In this document: positions 34,845 through 48,249 of the stretch, one piece after another | Position numbering within the stretch: the first letter of the stretch is position 1 | How the letters are laid out: every line of letters begins with the position of its first letter | DNA from: Paramecium sonneborni | Taxonomy: Eukaryota; Ciliophora; Oligohymenophorea; Peniculida; Parameciidae | Length of the DNA stretch: 63,538 bases | Assembly: GCA_905182985.1 (NCBI GenBank) | Contig: CAJJDN010000057.1 | Location: 498,581 to 562,118 of the forward strand | Reading direction: 5' to 3' | Translations under genes and position numbers: made by a program | Notes under the pieces: model-generated | Seen by the model: only the letters and a program-made list of their open reading frames with translations | Told to the model about the DNA's origin: nothing | Database searches by the model: none

Positions 34845-36526
34845 ATGCAGACTTAATATAATTGGGTCGGAGTTTTAGAATTTTTACATGAATAACATAA
34901 ATAAATGTAATACAAAGATTGTGAATGGGCATTAGAGAAATCATAAATGCAATAGAAAATTAATGAATTAGAAGGAGTGGTGAAAGGCTAAGAGAGAGTT
35001 ATAACTGATTTAGGAAAAAGATGTAAAATGTTAGAAGTAGCCTTGAGATAAGAAAGATTGAAATATCAATAAAATGGATAAGCTCCTGATTATTTGAATT
35101 AATTGTTAAAGGAAAACATTGAAAATTAGAGTTAAATTTAAAACTATTAAACTATTCCGAAAAGAAAGGCAAAACCTTATCGTCCATTATTGCAAAAGTA
35201 TGAATAAGTTAGTTTAAATTAAGAATAATTCAAGAAGTTGGTTTATAATCAATTTTCTCTCCACCTAGTTCTCCAAAAATAGAGCATTCTAATAGACCCT
35301 CAGTTATGTTAACACCTAATTAGAATGTTACATCAATAGTTCAAAATTCAGGTCGACAGAGTCCAACAAATATGAATAGTACAAGTGGATTTCCAACTCA
35401 TAATAGAAGCAAATCACAAAATATAAATGAAGAATAAGCATAAGTAGCTTCAAAGGACCCAGTTTAATTATAAAATACTTTAAGACATCATTTAGATGGG
35501 GTAAGGGATGCATATTTTTTTAACAATATGACAATTTTAGCCACAGTTTCTGAAGATTGTTAATTGAAATTGTGGGATTATCAAAATTATTAATAATAGC
35601 AGAATTAGATTGAACCATATTTAACATTAAGGGATCACACAGGGCCATTATTTGCAATAGCAGGAATTGAATAAAGAATGAAAGGAATATAGAATACAAT
35701 ATTTAGTGCAGGTGCTGAAGGAGCAATAAAAATGTGGTATTTTCCATTACCAGATGAATGTGATTAATTAGGATAAACTGAAGAATTTTAATAATGTAGA
35801 ATGACTTGGTAAGCTCATTAAGATGCTATTTGGTAATTAAAAGTAAATTCTCAATAAAATTTATTATTATCTTCTGCAGCAGATTCTCTTATTAAATTAT
35901 GGCCAATCTCAGACTCATAATCTGAACCTAAATAACTTTATTAATTTGGTTAGAAGAATCAATATGGTCATTTTGTAGATTCACCGACAGCTATATCTTG
36001 GTTATAACATAATCAAAATTATTTTGCATCAGGTTTTATGAATTCTTGTATTCTTTCAATTTTTGATACTGAAAATGGTAGAAATGTGTAAAACATTAAA
36101 TATTTACAAGAGAATAATACTTAAGCTTAAATAAATTAATTAACATAATTTCAATAGTCTTGTCTAATATCATCACATGATGATGGTAAATTAAGAATCT
36201 TTGATCTTTAATAATGTATTAATGTATAATTAGTATAGCTAAATTAATATCATAAATAGTTTGTGGAAACGAACCAATTACTTCAGCTATTACAAATCTT
36301 AATAATACTATGATATATATTGCAACAGGCAATGTTATTAAGTAATTGTATTTCTTATATTTTTAATAGAGTTTGGGATACAAGAAGATAATAATTTATA
36401 TAAGAACTATAAGGACATTAATCTAAATATGATGAAAATATTCATAATTTAGTTCATCATTCAAGTTATAATTTATTTGCATCTCTAGGTGCAGATGGAT
36501 AAATTAAATTATTTTCATCAAAATGA
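34845..36526 (+). CDS. STRN: Striatin (STRIPAK PP2A regulatory subunit)
   Basis: Scaffold of the striatin-interacting phosphatase and kinase complex. It has 534 residues after introns of 26, 23 and 28 nt (exact). The N-terminus follows the striatin domain very well: YNWVGVLEFLHEQHKQMQY (caveolin-binding and coiled-coil start), DCEWALEKSQMQQKINELEG and CKMLEVALRQERLKYQQNGQ, the diagnostic 'R..MLE.ALRQER.KY' coiled coil that binds PP2A-A. A Ser/Asn-rich linker (SIFSPPSSPKIEHSNRP) leads into a WD40 propeller with HHLDGVRDAYF, HTGPLFAIAG, HQDAIWQLKVN and a last blade ending FASLGADGQIKLFSSK. At 534 residues it is shorter than animal striatins (about 700-780), mainly in the linker. Confidence 0.92.
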
Positions 36527-36633
36527 TTTATATATATAATGACATTTATCATTAATATATATCATAATATATTATACTCTTCTATACATCTAAATTTTAA
36601 TAATCTCTATTATAATTTATTATACCGTTTTTT

Positions 36634-37802
36634 ATGAAATAAGTCATTTTCCTTATTTTGCTTATTGCTTTGAGTCGACAAACCTCTTTGTCTTCTAAAG
36701 TAGATGCTGTGATGGCACAAATGGATAAAATGGCAAATAAAAACGAATTTTCAAAATAATTAGCTGGATTAATTGAACTTAAAATGTTATAAAGTTCATA
36801 TGTAGAGGAAGTATTAAAAGAAATAAAAGTCATCAGAGATTAATTAATTGCAGATTAAACTATAGAAGATTAAGAATTTGCTAAAGTAATGAATCAATAT
36901 TGATAATAATTTAGAAAATTGGATAATTGAATGTTGAAATTGAAATTTTAGAAATCTAAACAGAAAAATTAGCTAAAGAATTATAAAGACTTAATTAATA
37001 AATAGCAGATTTAAATGAAGATATTAGCAAATTAATTGGTACATAATAATCTTAAGAGAAATAATTATCAACTTTGAATTCTAAAGAAGAAGATATTAGA
37101 AATCAATATAAATTAGAAATAGATAGTATTTCAGTAATTCTCATATATATTTATATAATTATAGTAAAGAACAACTAATAATATTAAATCAATTGATGGA
37201 TTAAATGAAATGATTGTCAAATTATAATAGGCTGTATTTGCTGAATAAAGTAAGACAACAATCCTATCATAATAACATACTAAATAATATGTTGATTAAC
37301 TTAGTAATTCTTTAGGTCCAAATCATCCAATTACAGCACTTGTTTCAGTAACAACTAAGTATTTTAATCTATTATTTTAGATTTGATGTTCCAACTGTTA
37401 CTAGAATTATTTAATTACTTGAAAACATTAGAGATCAAAGAATTTAAGAAAATGCTGGTGCAGATGAATATGTTACTAAAATTACATAATCATATCAAAT
37501 TACACTTAAAGAAGTCACTGAAGTTAGAGAAAGACTCAGTGCTGATTATTCAAGAACTATTGTTACCTTAAAAAGAAGAAATGAAGAAAATGTATCAGTA
37601 CTATTTATATTAGACATTATCTACTAAAAGCAGAAATTAAATATAAAAAGATTTACCTATTGCATTAGATTTACTCTAATAATATAGAAATGAAAGAGAA
37701 ATTGTTCAATCTAATTATAATTTAAGAACTGCAAAAAGAGAAAATGAAGTTAAAATTATAACTTAAGCTTATACTATAGTTGCCTAATAAGTTAAAGTTT
37801 GA
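36634..37802 (+). CDS. Trichocyst matrix protein (TMP family)
   Basis: Secretory precursor of the crystalline content of Paramecium trichocysts. It has 354 residues after introns of 29, 31, 22 and 22 nt, exact in codon count. The signal peptide is MKQVIFLILLIALSRQ, followed by a propeptide-like segment and two coiled-coil domains: KIGQLNVEIEILEIQTEKLA / RLNQQIADLNEDISKLIGTQ in the first half and FDVPTVTRIIQLLENIRDQR / LKEVTEVRERLSADYSRTIV in the second. The '(F)..P....I..LL..IR' entry to the second half is typical of this family. Composition is low in Cys and Pro in the rods, as expected for proteins that assemble after proteolytic maturation. It is a strong taxonomic marker for the window. 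Confidence 0.88.
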
Positions 37803-37854
37803 ATAATATTACAAAAAAAACACAATTATTTCTAATTTAATTATTTTTCCCTCT

Positions 37855-38551
37855 ATGGATAGATTTGATATTTCTTAAACCATCTAACCTATGACCATTA
37901 GTATGATCAAAAAAGGAATGAAGACAAATTAACATACCTAATTAGATTATGTTATTAATGAGGGTCATCCTATTAATACTATATTAATTGTTGGATTCTC
38001 GGTTGAATTATTAATTAATAGTGATTCACAAGAATTTTAAGCTTTAATTGAGGATAGTACTGGTAATATTTAAGTTGTTACTCCATTAACACAATAATAT
38101 CCATATTGGTTAGATGTAATCTAAATTATTATTAAATTAGAAAATTATATAAGAAAATCCTAAATAACCTTCTTATGTTAGGTCCATCATTATACCTAAA
38201 TTATTTAGATAAGAAATTGTATTTTAATGTGTTTATATGGAATTAATCAAAAATTTTAATATTATCACTTTGCATTTAATTGATTGTATTAAGGCTTATG
38301 AATATCGCAAATCTATTTCATATCTCACTTAATTAGACAATAATTTAGAACAATAATAATTAATTAAGCAAAAATCAATTTAATATCAATCATCTTGTAT
38401 TCTTTAATTAATTGAAAAACAACCATTAACAAAAGATAAAATTTTAGAACTTACCAACATTTCAGAATAATTATTTCAAGAATGTTTATAATTTTTAGCA
38501 AACCAAATTTAGTTAGATGAACATGATCAATATTAAAAACTTTTATAATGA
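37855..38551 (+). CDS. RPA2: Replication protein A 32-kDa subunit (RPA2)-like
   Basis: Single-stranded DNA-binding heterotrimer subunit, by family. It has 223 residues and one 25-nt intron. The layout fits RPA2: a short N-terminus, TISMIKKGMKTNQ lead-in, an OB fold (ILIVGFSVELLINSDSQ, FQALIEDSTGNIQVVTP, where DSTG corresponds to the D(D/S)GTG turn), then the helix after the OB fold, and a C-terminal winged-helix-like tail (LTKDKILELTNISEQLFQEC). Sequence similarity is modest, so a different OB-fold protein such as a Stn1-type factor is possible. It begins 52 bp after the trichocyst gene stop. Confidence 0.65.
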
Positions 38552-39459
38552 ATATATATTATTCAATTATGATTATTCATTTCTTATATTAAGAAATTAT
38601 TCTACAATTTTTCGTAATTTCTATATCAAATATTTTAGATTATAAACATTTGAATTTTTAATAATATATTATGCAAATATAAATTTATTTTTTTTGGATC
38701 TGAGATAAGTTTAATTCAAATTAATTAATAAATTTAATTTAAATTAGCTGATCAGTCTTTTAAGAGTTTTATAAAAAAATTGTTAAAATAAACTAAAATT
38801 TAATACAGAGACATTTTAGTTCCTAAATGATATTTATAAAATAGTTCATAATGTAGCTTTAACCTATAATATCTTTGATATAGATAATTTAGTACTAAAT
38901 AAATTATAAAAATGGTTGATATATTTTTTAGATTATTTAAATTGATAAATATAAAAGATATTGCTTGGAAAATTAAATTTTGAGAAGTTTGGTAAATAAT
39001 TTTATTGTACTTATTTTAATTCTAATGACTGTTCATGTAATTTATATTATTACTATTCACAGTCAACAATGATCTAGTATTTAAATTTAATTATTTTTAT
39101 CTAAATTAAATAAAATGAAAATACATTTTAAATTAAAGAACAATTAAGTTATATGTAATCATTTTTTAAATAAAAAATAATCGAAATTTTTGAGAATAAA
39201 TAATTTAATATTTGATAATTAGAGTAAAAAAATGACTATAAGCATTCAAAAGTGATTACAACTACTAGTATTTGGAGAATAAAAGTAGAGAAATAAAATA
39301 AGCAATAATTTATTATGATTTTCAAAACCTTTGTATGAATTCTAACAATTTGTCTATAGAAGCATATAAAAAGAGTGTTAAATTGAGTAATATTAATTTA
39401 TGAGATAAAATTTATTTTTTTAAATACAATAGATATGGAAATGAATAAATAAAATTATT
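38552..39459. other. Intergenic region between convergent genes
   Basis: About 900 bp between the RPA2-like stop and the STAND NTPase stop. It is AT-rich and no gene or repeat is seen. Unusually long for a convergent gap here (others are 2, 27 and 61 bp), so it may contain an unnoticed noncoding RNA or a decayed gene. Confidence 0.4.
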
Positions 39460-42400
39460 TCATACGATATTTTGTTCCTATTTTTATTTAAATAATGGAA
39501 TTAAATCTATTTTTAAATTTGAGATGATAGTTGAGTTAAAAATACATGTTTATTTAGCTTAGATTAAGTGAGTAGTAGCAATGGCTTTATAACATGTAAT
39601 AGGTATAAGTTTCATTCTGATATTAGACCAAGAAATATTGTTAAATTAAAAAGATTAAGTAAACTATTGAATAGATTTACGATTATTTAATGATTTTAAT
39701 AAAAATGTTAAAGTTTTAGATGGTTTAAACTGTTATAAGAAAGGAAATTAAGATGTATTGGTGGGTTATTCATGATATTTTTAAGTTTAAAATCCAGATT
39801 TGATATTTATAAGTAATATAGAGCAATCAGAATTTTTGGAAATAAAAAAATCTGAATCATATGTAAAGGCAAGAGTATGCAATAAATCAAATTGGTTTTC
39901 AATTTGTTTAATTTACTTTTTGTATATATAATATAGGAATATGGTATTATTTTTATTAACAATAGCTAATATTTGATTATCTGGAGAGAAGGTTGTAGCC
40001 CAAGCAACTCCTAAATTGAATTCTAATAATTCAACTTGTACTCCTGAATCTACATTCCATTATCTAATAGTATTATCATTAGAAATGGATATTAAAATTG
40101 TTCCATCAGGAGTAAAGATAACTTATTATATAGCTTCAGAGTGTCCTTTTAGTAGTAATTTTTCTTAATAGACATCCTTAAGATACCAAATAGATATAGT
40201 AGTATCACTACTTCCAGAGGCTAATTTCAAAGAATCATTAGAGAATCTAAGAGACCAAATAGTAGCAGTATGAGCTATTAGAATTTAAACATCATCTTTA
40301 GATTTAATATTCCATAATCTAATTGATTTATCTCTTCCTGCAGATGCTATAATTTAATTATTAGGTGCAAATGTTATAACTTCTATATAATCAGAATGTC
40401 CAATTAATGTTTATTTTTCTTTTTCTTATTTCAAATCCCATAATTTAATTGAATAATCTAAACAGGCTAATGCTAATAATTATTAATCATTAGATTAAGC
40501 TATTGAATATATCCATATATCATCTTAATTTATTAATTACATTTCATTAATAGATTTAGTATCCCATAGTAATATAGAATTATCTTCACTTGCTGATACT
40601 AAAATATCTCCATTTGGTGAAAATGCAAGTGAATTTAAAAATTCAGCATGTCCATCTAATTTTTGCATTTCTATACCAGTTGTTAAATCCCAGATTCTAA
40701 TAGAACAATCAATGCTACCTGAAGCAAGTACTTTAGAATTATGATAAAAAGTAATAGATTAAATAGAATTTGTATGTCCTTCTAGTCCCCTAATATTTTC
40801 TCCAGATGTTGAATCCCATAATTATATAATATAATCTTCTCCTGCTGATGCTAATATTTATCCATCTGGTGAAAATACAACACATTTTATTTAACCTTAA
40901 CATTCATTTAATTCTAATATTTCTTATCCTACTTTTGTATCCCAAATTTTAATTAAATTATCACTACTACCAGAGGCTAATTTCAATCCATCGATAGAAA
41001 AGGCAATTGATTATACAGAATCATTATGTCCTTATAATTTAAATATTACTTTTCCTGTATTTATATGCCATAATATAATAAAACTATCATCACTACCTGA
41101 AGCTAATAATTCATCATTTGGTGAAAATGCAACTGAGAATACACAATCAGTATGCTCATCTAATTTTAATATTTATTTTCCTGATTCTACATCCCATAAT
41201 CTTACAGTACTATCACTACTACCAGAAGCTATAAATTATCCATTTATATTAAAAGTAACTGATAATACCCAACCAAGATGACCATCTAATTTTTTTAATT
41301 CTTTTCCTGATTTTGAATCCCATATTCTTATTAATTAATCTTCACCACCAGATATAAAACTTAATCCATCAGGTGAAAATGATACTGAAATTATTGATCT
41401 TGTATGACCTTCTAACATATTCATTTCTCTTCCAGATCTTGTATCCCATAATCTTAATGATTAATCATCACTTGCAGATCCTAAAATAGATCCATCAGGA
41501 GAATATGCAACACTATTTATTTTTTTAGTATGTCCTTCTAATCTTTATATATTCTTTCCTGATTTTACATCCCAAATTCTAACTGTTGTATCTAAACTAC
41601 CAGATGCTAATATTTAGCCATCTGGACTAAATACAATTGATTATACTGATTGTTCATGTCCCATTAATTTTTATATTTCCTTACCATTTTTTATATCCCA
41701 TAATCTTATTGATTTATCTTCACTTGCAGATGCTAATATTTAACCATCTGGACTAAATACTACTGATTATACTGATTGTTCATGCCCTATTAATTTAATT
41801 ATTTATACACCAAACTTTAAATCCCAGACTCTTATTGTTAAATCATTACTACCTGATGCTAATAATTAACCTACTTAACTAAAACTTATTGATCTTATCC
41901 ATTCATCATGTCCATCTAATCTTTTTATTTATTAACCAGAATTAGAATCCCATAATATGATTGATTTATCACTGCTACAAGATGCAATCATTTAACCATT
42001 TGGTGAAAATTATACTTAATACACTTATCCACTATGTCCATCTAATTTCTATATCTAACACCCAAAACTAACATCCCAAACTCTTACAGAATTATCACCA
42101 CTACCAGATACTAATATTTAACCATCTGGAGAATATGCTATTGACCATATCCATTTAGTATGACCTGATAATTTCATTATCTCCTCTCCTGATTTTATAT
42201 CCCACATTCTTATTGTTAAATCACTACTTCCTGAAGCCAAACTTTAACCATCAGGAGAAAATGTTACTTATGATATTGAATCACTATGTCCTGTTAATGT
42301 TGGAAGCTCATTTGAATTTATATTTATCCATTTACAATTTTATAATTAAGCTCTATTAAAATTGCATTAACTTATATTCACATTCTCAAATCTAGATTTT

Positions 42401-45400
42401 TATAAACTACTATTATAAAATTATGCCCCATTCAAATTGGCATTCTTTATTTTTATATTTTCTAAATTCTAATTATTGAAAACCTCACCAATTTAATTCA
42501 ATATAAAAAAACTATTCCCTCCCTCTTATTATATCTACTCTATACATGATAACTTTATTATTATCATTAAAATCTCCTTTAAATTCTTATTATCACCCAA
42601 TTCATCCTTTAAAAAATGAATCATTCCTTAATATTACTCTGCTGAAAAATTAAGACTATTAAATTTACTATACTTAATTATTTTCAAAATTTAGTCTATC
42701 AATTTTTATATATTCTCCTTTGCAAAATTACTCAATTCTTTATCCATCATTATAAATTCATTTTCATCTTATTGATCTCTTAATTTTCCATTTATGTAAA
42801 GATTAAAATCATCTAAATTTATTGTAGGTAATTTATATAATAAATCAAGTATGTATTTAGATACATAAAATTCTTAGATTGATTTATGGATAAATGAGAT
42901 TGTATTCCCTTTTTGATTAAGAAGTGCACATTTTCTTAAAAGATAAGTTTATTCAATTGCAATTCCTTATTAACCAAAGTATTTATCAATCCATTCTTAT
43001 TATGAAATTCTTCCATCATTAGAAAAATCTACACAACTTTTTTTATTATAATTGGCTTATGTTAATTGATTTTCTGTTAATTCTAAGGCAAGAGATTATG
43101 AGAAATTGAGTAAATCTTAAAAGAAAACTTCTTAATCAATAGATTTCCCTATCATTTTAAGTTTTTGTACTTACTAATGATGATAATAATCTATGAATGC
43201 TTAATAGAAGCTATATGGAGTGTAATTTTAATTCTTTAAAGATTATTTAATTAGATAAACATCTTATCCAAAATCAAAATTCTCTTCATTAATAACTAAT
43301 ATTTGTTTTTCAATTTTAATTTAACTTAATGGTGAATAATTTTAAAAGATTTATTTCATTTCTAATTTTTTCCAATAATTTTCTGCCTAAAATTATTAAT
43401 ATTCAGGATCAAATCCTTAATCTAACTTTTAAGAATGTTTATTAATAAGATATGATTATTCCTTTAATTTAACATAATTTTTAATAAAATTATTTTTAAT
43501 TTTAGTGATATCAGAGGTATTAGATGTTAATTTAGGAAAGATTTAAGCAACAATTTCAAGCATAAATGGCATTTATACAATTTATCTTATTTAAATTTCA
43601 TCCATAATTTCTATATATCGATTAGAACTCCAAATTTCTGATAATTCTTTTTATAAATTTGATAATAATTCTTCATGTTAATCATGCCTTATATCAATTT
43701 TAGGATTTTATGTAATAGAATTAATTATAGAATTAATTTAATTTCTATTCAATAATAAATGTGTCAAATTTTTACCTTCTGTAATTTTAGATATAATAAT
43801 CTCATTTATTGGTTACCATATTTAATTAAAATCATCAAAATTAAAGAATTTTCTATCTATTGATATACAATATTCATAAAATGTTAAAATTTTAAATTTG
43901 ACTAATTGTATTACAAAAGTTTAAAAATATAAATTTTGTTAAAATGATGAAAAAGATTATAATTCTACTTCTTTTAAAATTCCATTGCCTTCAAACCATG
44001 TTAAATATAGATTAGAATTTAGTATTTCTGTTCTTGATGTATAGATTACTTTAGGTTTCTTCCATATTTCATTTAATCTATTTAAAATATATAAGTTTTA
44101 TTATGAATATTCAGTTTTTAATTCATCATATCCATCCATAATTATAATAAGTGATATCTTACCTTTCTGTACTTCTTCTTTTAATTGATTAATTTATATT
44201 TTATCGAAAGATAATTACTCTGATTATAATGTTTCTTCGATAGCCCCATATAAAGGATCTTTTAAACTAGGTAATGAAATAAAAATAGGAATAAGATTTT
44301 ATTCTTTGTTATTTTAAAATTCTTATTAGTCCCAAAGATATTCTTCTATTTTTCTAGCAATAGTGCTTTTACCAGATCCTGCCTATCCATGTATAAGAAG
44401 TACATCTATTTAATTTTTATATTCATTTACATCATTATTTTACTATATAAAATTATTTACTATCGAAATTTTATTTAAATTATCATTATCAAACATTGGT
44501 ATCAATTTAGATTCAGTTCTATCTGATTTCTCTTTTCCATATAATGGAACAAATATTTTTGTCAAATTCATTTTCTTTTTTTATTAAAGTACACTCTATT
44601 TTCTTATTTCAAATAATTATTGAATAGATTTTCCTTTTAGAAGTGATATATCTCTTCCTATATTATTAATGCTATTTTAAAGTTTCTCTAATTTATTCAT
44701 TATCTATCCTAAATCCTTTTTAATATCTACGAAAAAGTACATAGTTATATTTAATAATTATTGCATCTCATTTATATTACCAAGAAACTCTTAAAATTAT
44801 TAATATTCAGATTACATTGTAGATATTTTTTAATTTCTACTTTCTTCATCAAATTCCTATCTTATATCTTATTCTAAATCATTTATTTATTTCAATTTCT
44901 TCTACAATGTTTTTTTTAATTTCTCATTTATTGTTATTTGATTTTTTGAAAATAATTATTTCTATAATTATATCAATTCCTTATTTTTCAAAAGCTCTCT
45001 TACTCTTTAATCTTTTTCTATACCCCATATTTATAAAAGAAGATCAGTTATATATGATTATATTTAGTTATCTTCAGAATAGCTTTATATTTCAAGTAAT
45101 TAAAATACCAAACATTCTCTTATTTAATATTCATTTTTATTAATAAAATCTTTAAATTCTTCAACTTATTTTTAAATTAATTTCTTCATAAACTGTTCTG
45201 ATGTTGTATTTATATCAATGTTTTCTTCAAATAAATCTTCATTCAGATATTTCAATATTGAATTTAAATATTCTATATCATAATCTAAAATAATTAATTA
45301 CTCAAATAATTAAATAGTTTTTATTTCACTAAGTAATTCAACAATCTCATCAATATATAAATGATCTAATTCTTATTAAAAATTCTATATGATTAATTAC

Positions 45401-48249
45401 CAACTGATTTAATCTATTTCTTTTTTATTCACAAACCTTTTAAGTTCTTAAAATTTATTCATTAAATTGAAAATATCTTAACATTTGCTTACTTATTTTT
45501 TAATAAGTTCTTTACTTATTTTACTTTTCTCTATAATGTCATCTAAAATATAAATATCCTTCTTAAACTTTTATAGAATTTCTTTATAATATTTATCTGT
45601 TTCACTATTTTATTATTCCTCAATATATAAATAATCAATTTTATGAAGATCTTATTCTAAAGTTTTTAATAAAACTAAAATATCTTAAATCTCAGAATTA
45701 AAAGCATTTTAATCTGCCAAATTAACTAATGATTCTATAACATCTATGTTTTTCACTGTTTAATAAAGAGATTTTAATGGATTAGCTTAATTGGATAATT
45801 AATTTACAGCCATAAAATTATCATTAAATTTTGTTAAATTTTATTTAAGTTCATTTTGTATTCTATAATGTTGAATTAAAATTGTTTTACTCTTTTCAAA
45901 CTTTTCTTTCTCTTCAAAAATATTAGATTACTTTTCTAATGTATTTATCATAAATTATAAGTATTCAGATAAACCTTATTGATATTTACTCAATAATGTT
46001 AATTCTCTTTTTTATTACATCTATTAAACATCAAACATTTAAGATTTCTTTTATACTAAGTTATTGATATTTAAATATTCTAATCTAAAGATCTATATTA
46101 TTTGTTGAAATAAATCAAGATATTTACTAAATGTTGTAAGTTTTACAGAAAATTATTTTATTTCAAGTTCTTTTTATTTAAAATTATCAACTGATAAACT
46201 TTATTATAACTCTTTTTTTATTTCTTTTAAATTAATTAAATAATCCCATTATATAGTTTCTATCATACTTAAAAATGAAAATACATCTTCATATTTTATT
46301 TTTTCATACATTTTACTTATTTTTTATAAAGGAATGCTATGTTGTTCAAATTATGTTTAAATTTTAATAAATTCTTAACCTATTGAACTTTAATCTTATC
46401 TTTTATTTATATTTCTATCTTTTTTAATATGATATTTAATAAATTTACAAAAAGCGTTGCACTAATTTTAAGTATCAGAGACATAAGTAGAACTTGTATT
46501 ATTTTTTAAACAGAAAGAATCAAGAAAAATTTTGTCTTAAGATATTGATTTAACTAAATTAATCCAAGTTATTTAAAAGAAAGATTGAAATTCAGTTTAA
46601 TGTTTTTAAAATGAAATGCTTTCTGTTAGTTTTTATGTAAAATTAGAGCTGTATGAATTCAACAAGAGTATAATAATATGGTATGAAGCAACTAATTTTG
46701 ATTACACATTCATAAACTTCAAGAATTATATAATAGTTTGAAATAGAAGATCTTCAATTTTAAAGATTAAATCCTGTATTTCATTATTCAATTCATTATT
46801 ATCTTTTTATTCTTAAAGTGTATTTATTAACTCAAGGAGTCTTTATTTATTCTCTTCTAGATTGGAAATTGAAGTTTATAGATTCTCAATTCTTTTTATT
46901 TAATTTTCATTATCTTTATCTTAAAAAAGGATCAAATAAATTTCATAAATAAATGGATCAATAGTATTGAATAATGATGATTGAGAATGAGTTATAAAAC
47001 GAAAATTAACATAGAAATCTAATCCTTTAAACTTAAAGGTTTTATTCTTATCAATACATCTTTAAGTAAGAGTTCTAAAATTATTTAATCCAGATTGTTG
47101 TAAAATTTATTTATATTAGTTATTAAGTGTCAAGTCTAAATTTAATTTAATTGAATCTGCATTATAAGGTAAAGGTTTTAAATTATGTTAATTTATAAAT
47201 TGTTCCCAACTATCTAAATGATCTTAAGATTATTAATATTTAATCCAATCTTATTTTTAGATAATTGGTCTATAAATTAATAAATCTGATAAAAAATATA
47301 TCCAAAGAAAATGAAGAGTAGAATTTTAAGCATCTCTTATAGATTCTTAATATATTTTATCAATTTATATAAATACTTTATTTATCCCTAAATCATTATT
47401 TTTAAGATAGACAATAATTGTCCATTTTAAACATTCAAAATTGTAATATTTTTGATATATTTTTTCACTTTTATATTCTTAATATTTATCATGAATTTCT
47501 TCTGCTGCTTTACATAAAAATTTAATTAAATCATCACTTGGACTAAGAGTTACAGCAGATGTAATCAATCCTTTAGTAAATAATTAAAATAATTATAGAT
47601 TTCCATGTACAGGTATTATTTAAATAGCTGCTTTTACAATAGAAATATAATAATTAATTCCATTTAACCAAAGAGAATAAGCTTCAGCTTGAACATTAAA
47701 TTCTAAATCTTTAATTAAATTTTAAATATGCTTCTTTTCTTCAATTTTCATATATCTATCATTATTTTATCTATAAAAATTAAATATTGCTTTAGATAAA
47801 TCTGAGCATATTTTTAAAATATAAAAACAACATAGTCCTGAAGTTCTTACATATATTAAACTTGATGTTAATAATTATATGAAACATTCTAAAATACAAT
47901 CATAAAAAGTGGATGAATTCTCTTTTTCTCCTATCCAATGCAATTATTCTCTTGAATCATAAAGCCATTAATAGCAAATAGAGAATTCTGTTTTTTTATT
48001 TTCTTCTTTTATAGTTTTAGCAATTTATTATATAATCTTTGATCTTTTTTTTAAATTCTCTAGAAAATCATTAGGTAATCTATCTAACATTAATTAGCCT
48101 TATTCTTTAGTTAAAACTGGATTCTAATTAGATTACTTTTATCCTACACATCCTCCTCCTCTTAGTCTCAATTCTATTATTTTTTCATCATTAATCAAAA
48201 TATTATTCTTACTTTATGATTATAAATATTCAATTTCAGATCTCAACAT
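39460..48249 (-). CDS. Giant STAND NTPase: NACHT - pentapeptide repeats - about 20 WD40 repeats
   Basis: NLR/STAND-type molecular switch. The frame from ATG 48249 to TGA 39460 is 2930 codons with no TGA and no intron needed. N-terminus: MLRSEIEYLQSQS, then NILINDEKIIELRLRGGG. Residues 60-1250 are helical with long coiled coils. NACHT: VLLIHGQAGSGKSTIARKI (Walker A, residues ~1288-1296), LIIIMDGYDELK (Walker B, ~1365) and VIYTSRTE (sensor-like). Winged-helix-type sequence follows. Residues ~1925-1980 are pentapeptide-like (NANLNGAQFYNSSLQKSRFE, CNFNRAQLQN). WD40 repeats run from ~1983 to ~2820, e.g. HTKWIWSIAYSPDGQILVSG; about 20 blades, enough for nearly three propellers. The same domain order occurs in cyanobacterial and ciliate proteins. 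Ligand and effector are unknown. The last ~100 residues have no clear domain and could be read-through of a lost stop. Confidence 0.9.
39900..42310 (-). repeat. WD40 repeat array, ~126 bp per repeat
   Basis: About 20 consecutive coding repeats of some 42 codons each inside the STAND gene. Central repeats are closely similar at the protein level (two adjacent ones begin HEQSVQSVVFSPDGQILAS and HEQSVQSIVFSPDGQILAS), while the terminal ones are worn. This indicates recent duplication within the array. Confidence 0.9.
44362..44388 (-). other. Walker A (P-loop) of the NACHT domain
   Basis: Encodes GQAGSGKST, matching GxxGxGK(S/T), preceded by the hydrophobic strand DVLLIH. This is an intact nucleotide-binding loop. 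Confidence 0.95.

Noticed and set aside
44907..45143. Plus-strand 78-residue membrane-like frame
   Set aside because: Antisense of the coiled-coil part of the STAND gene.
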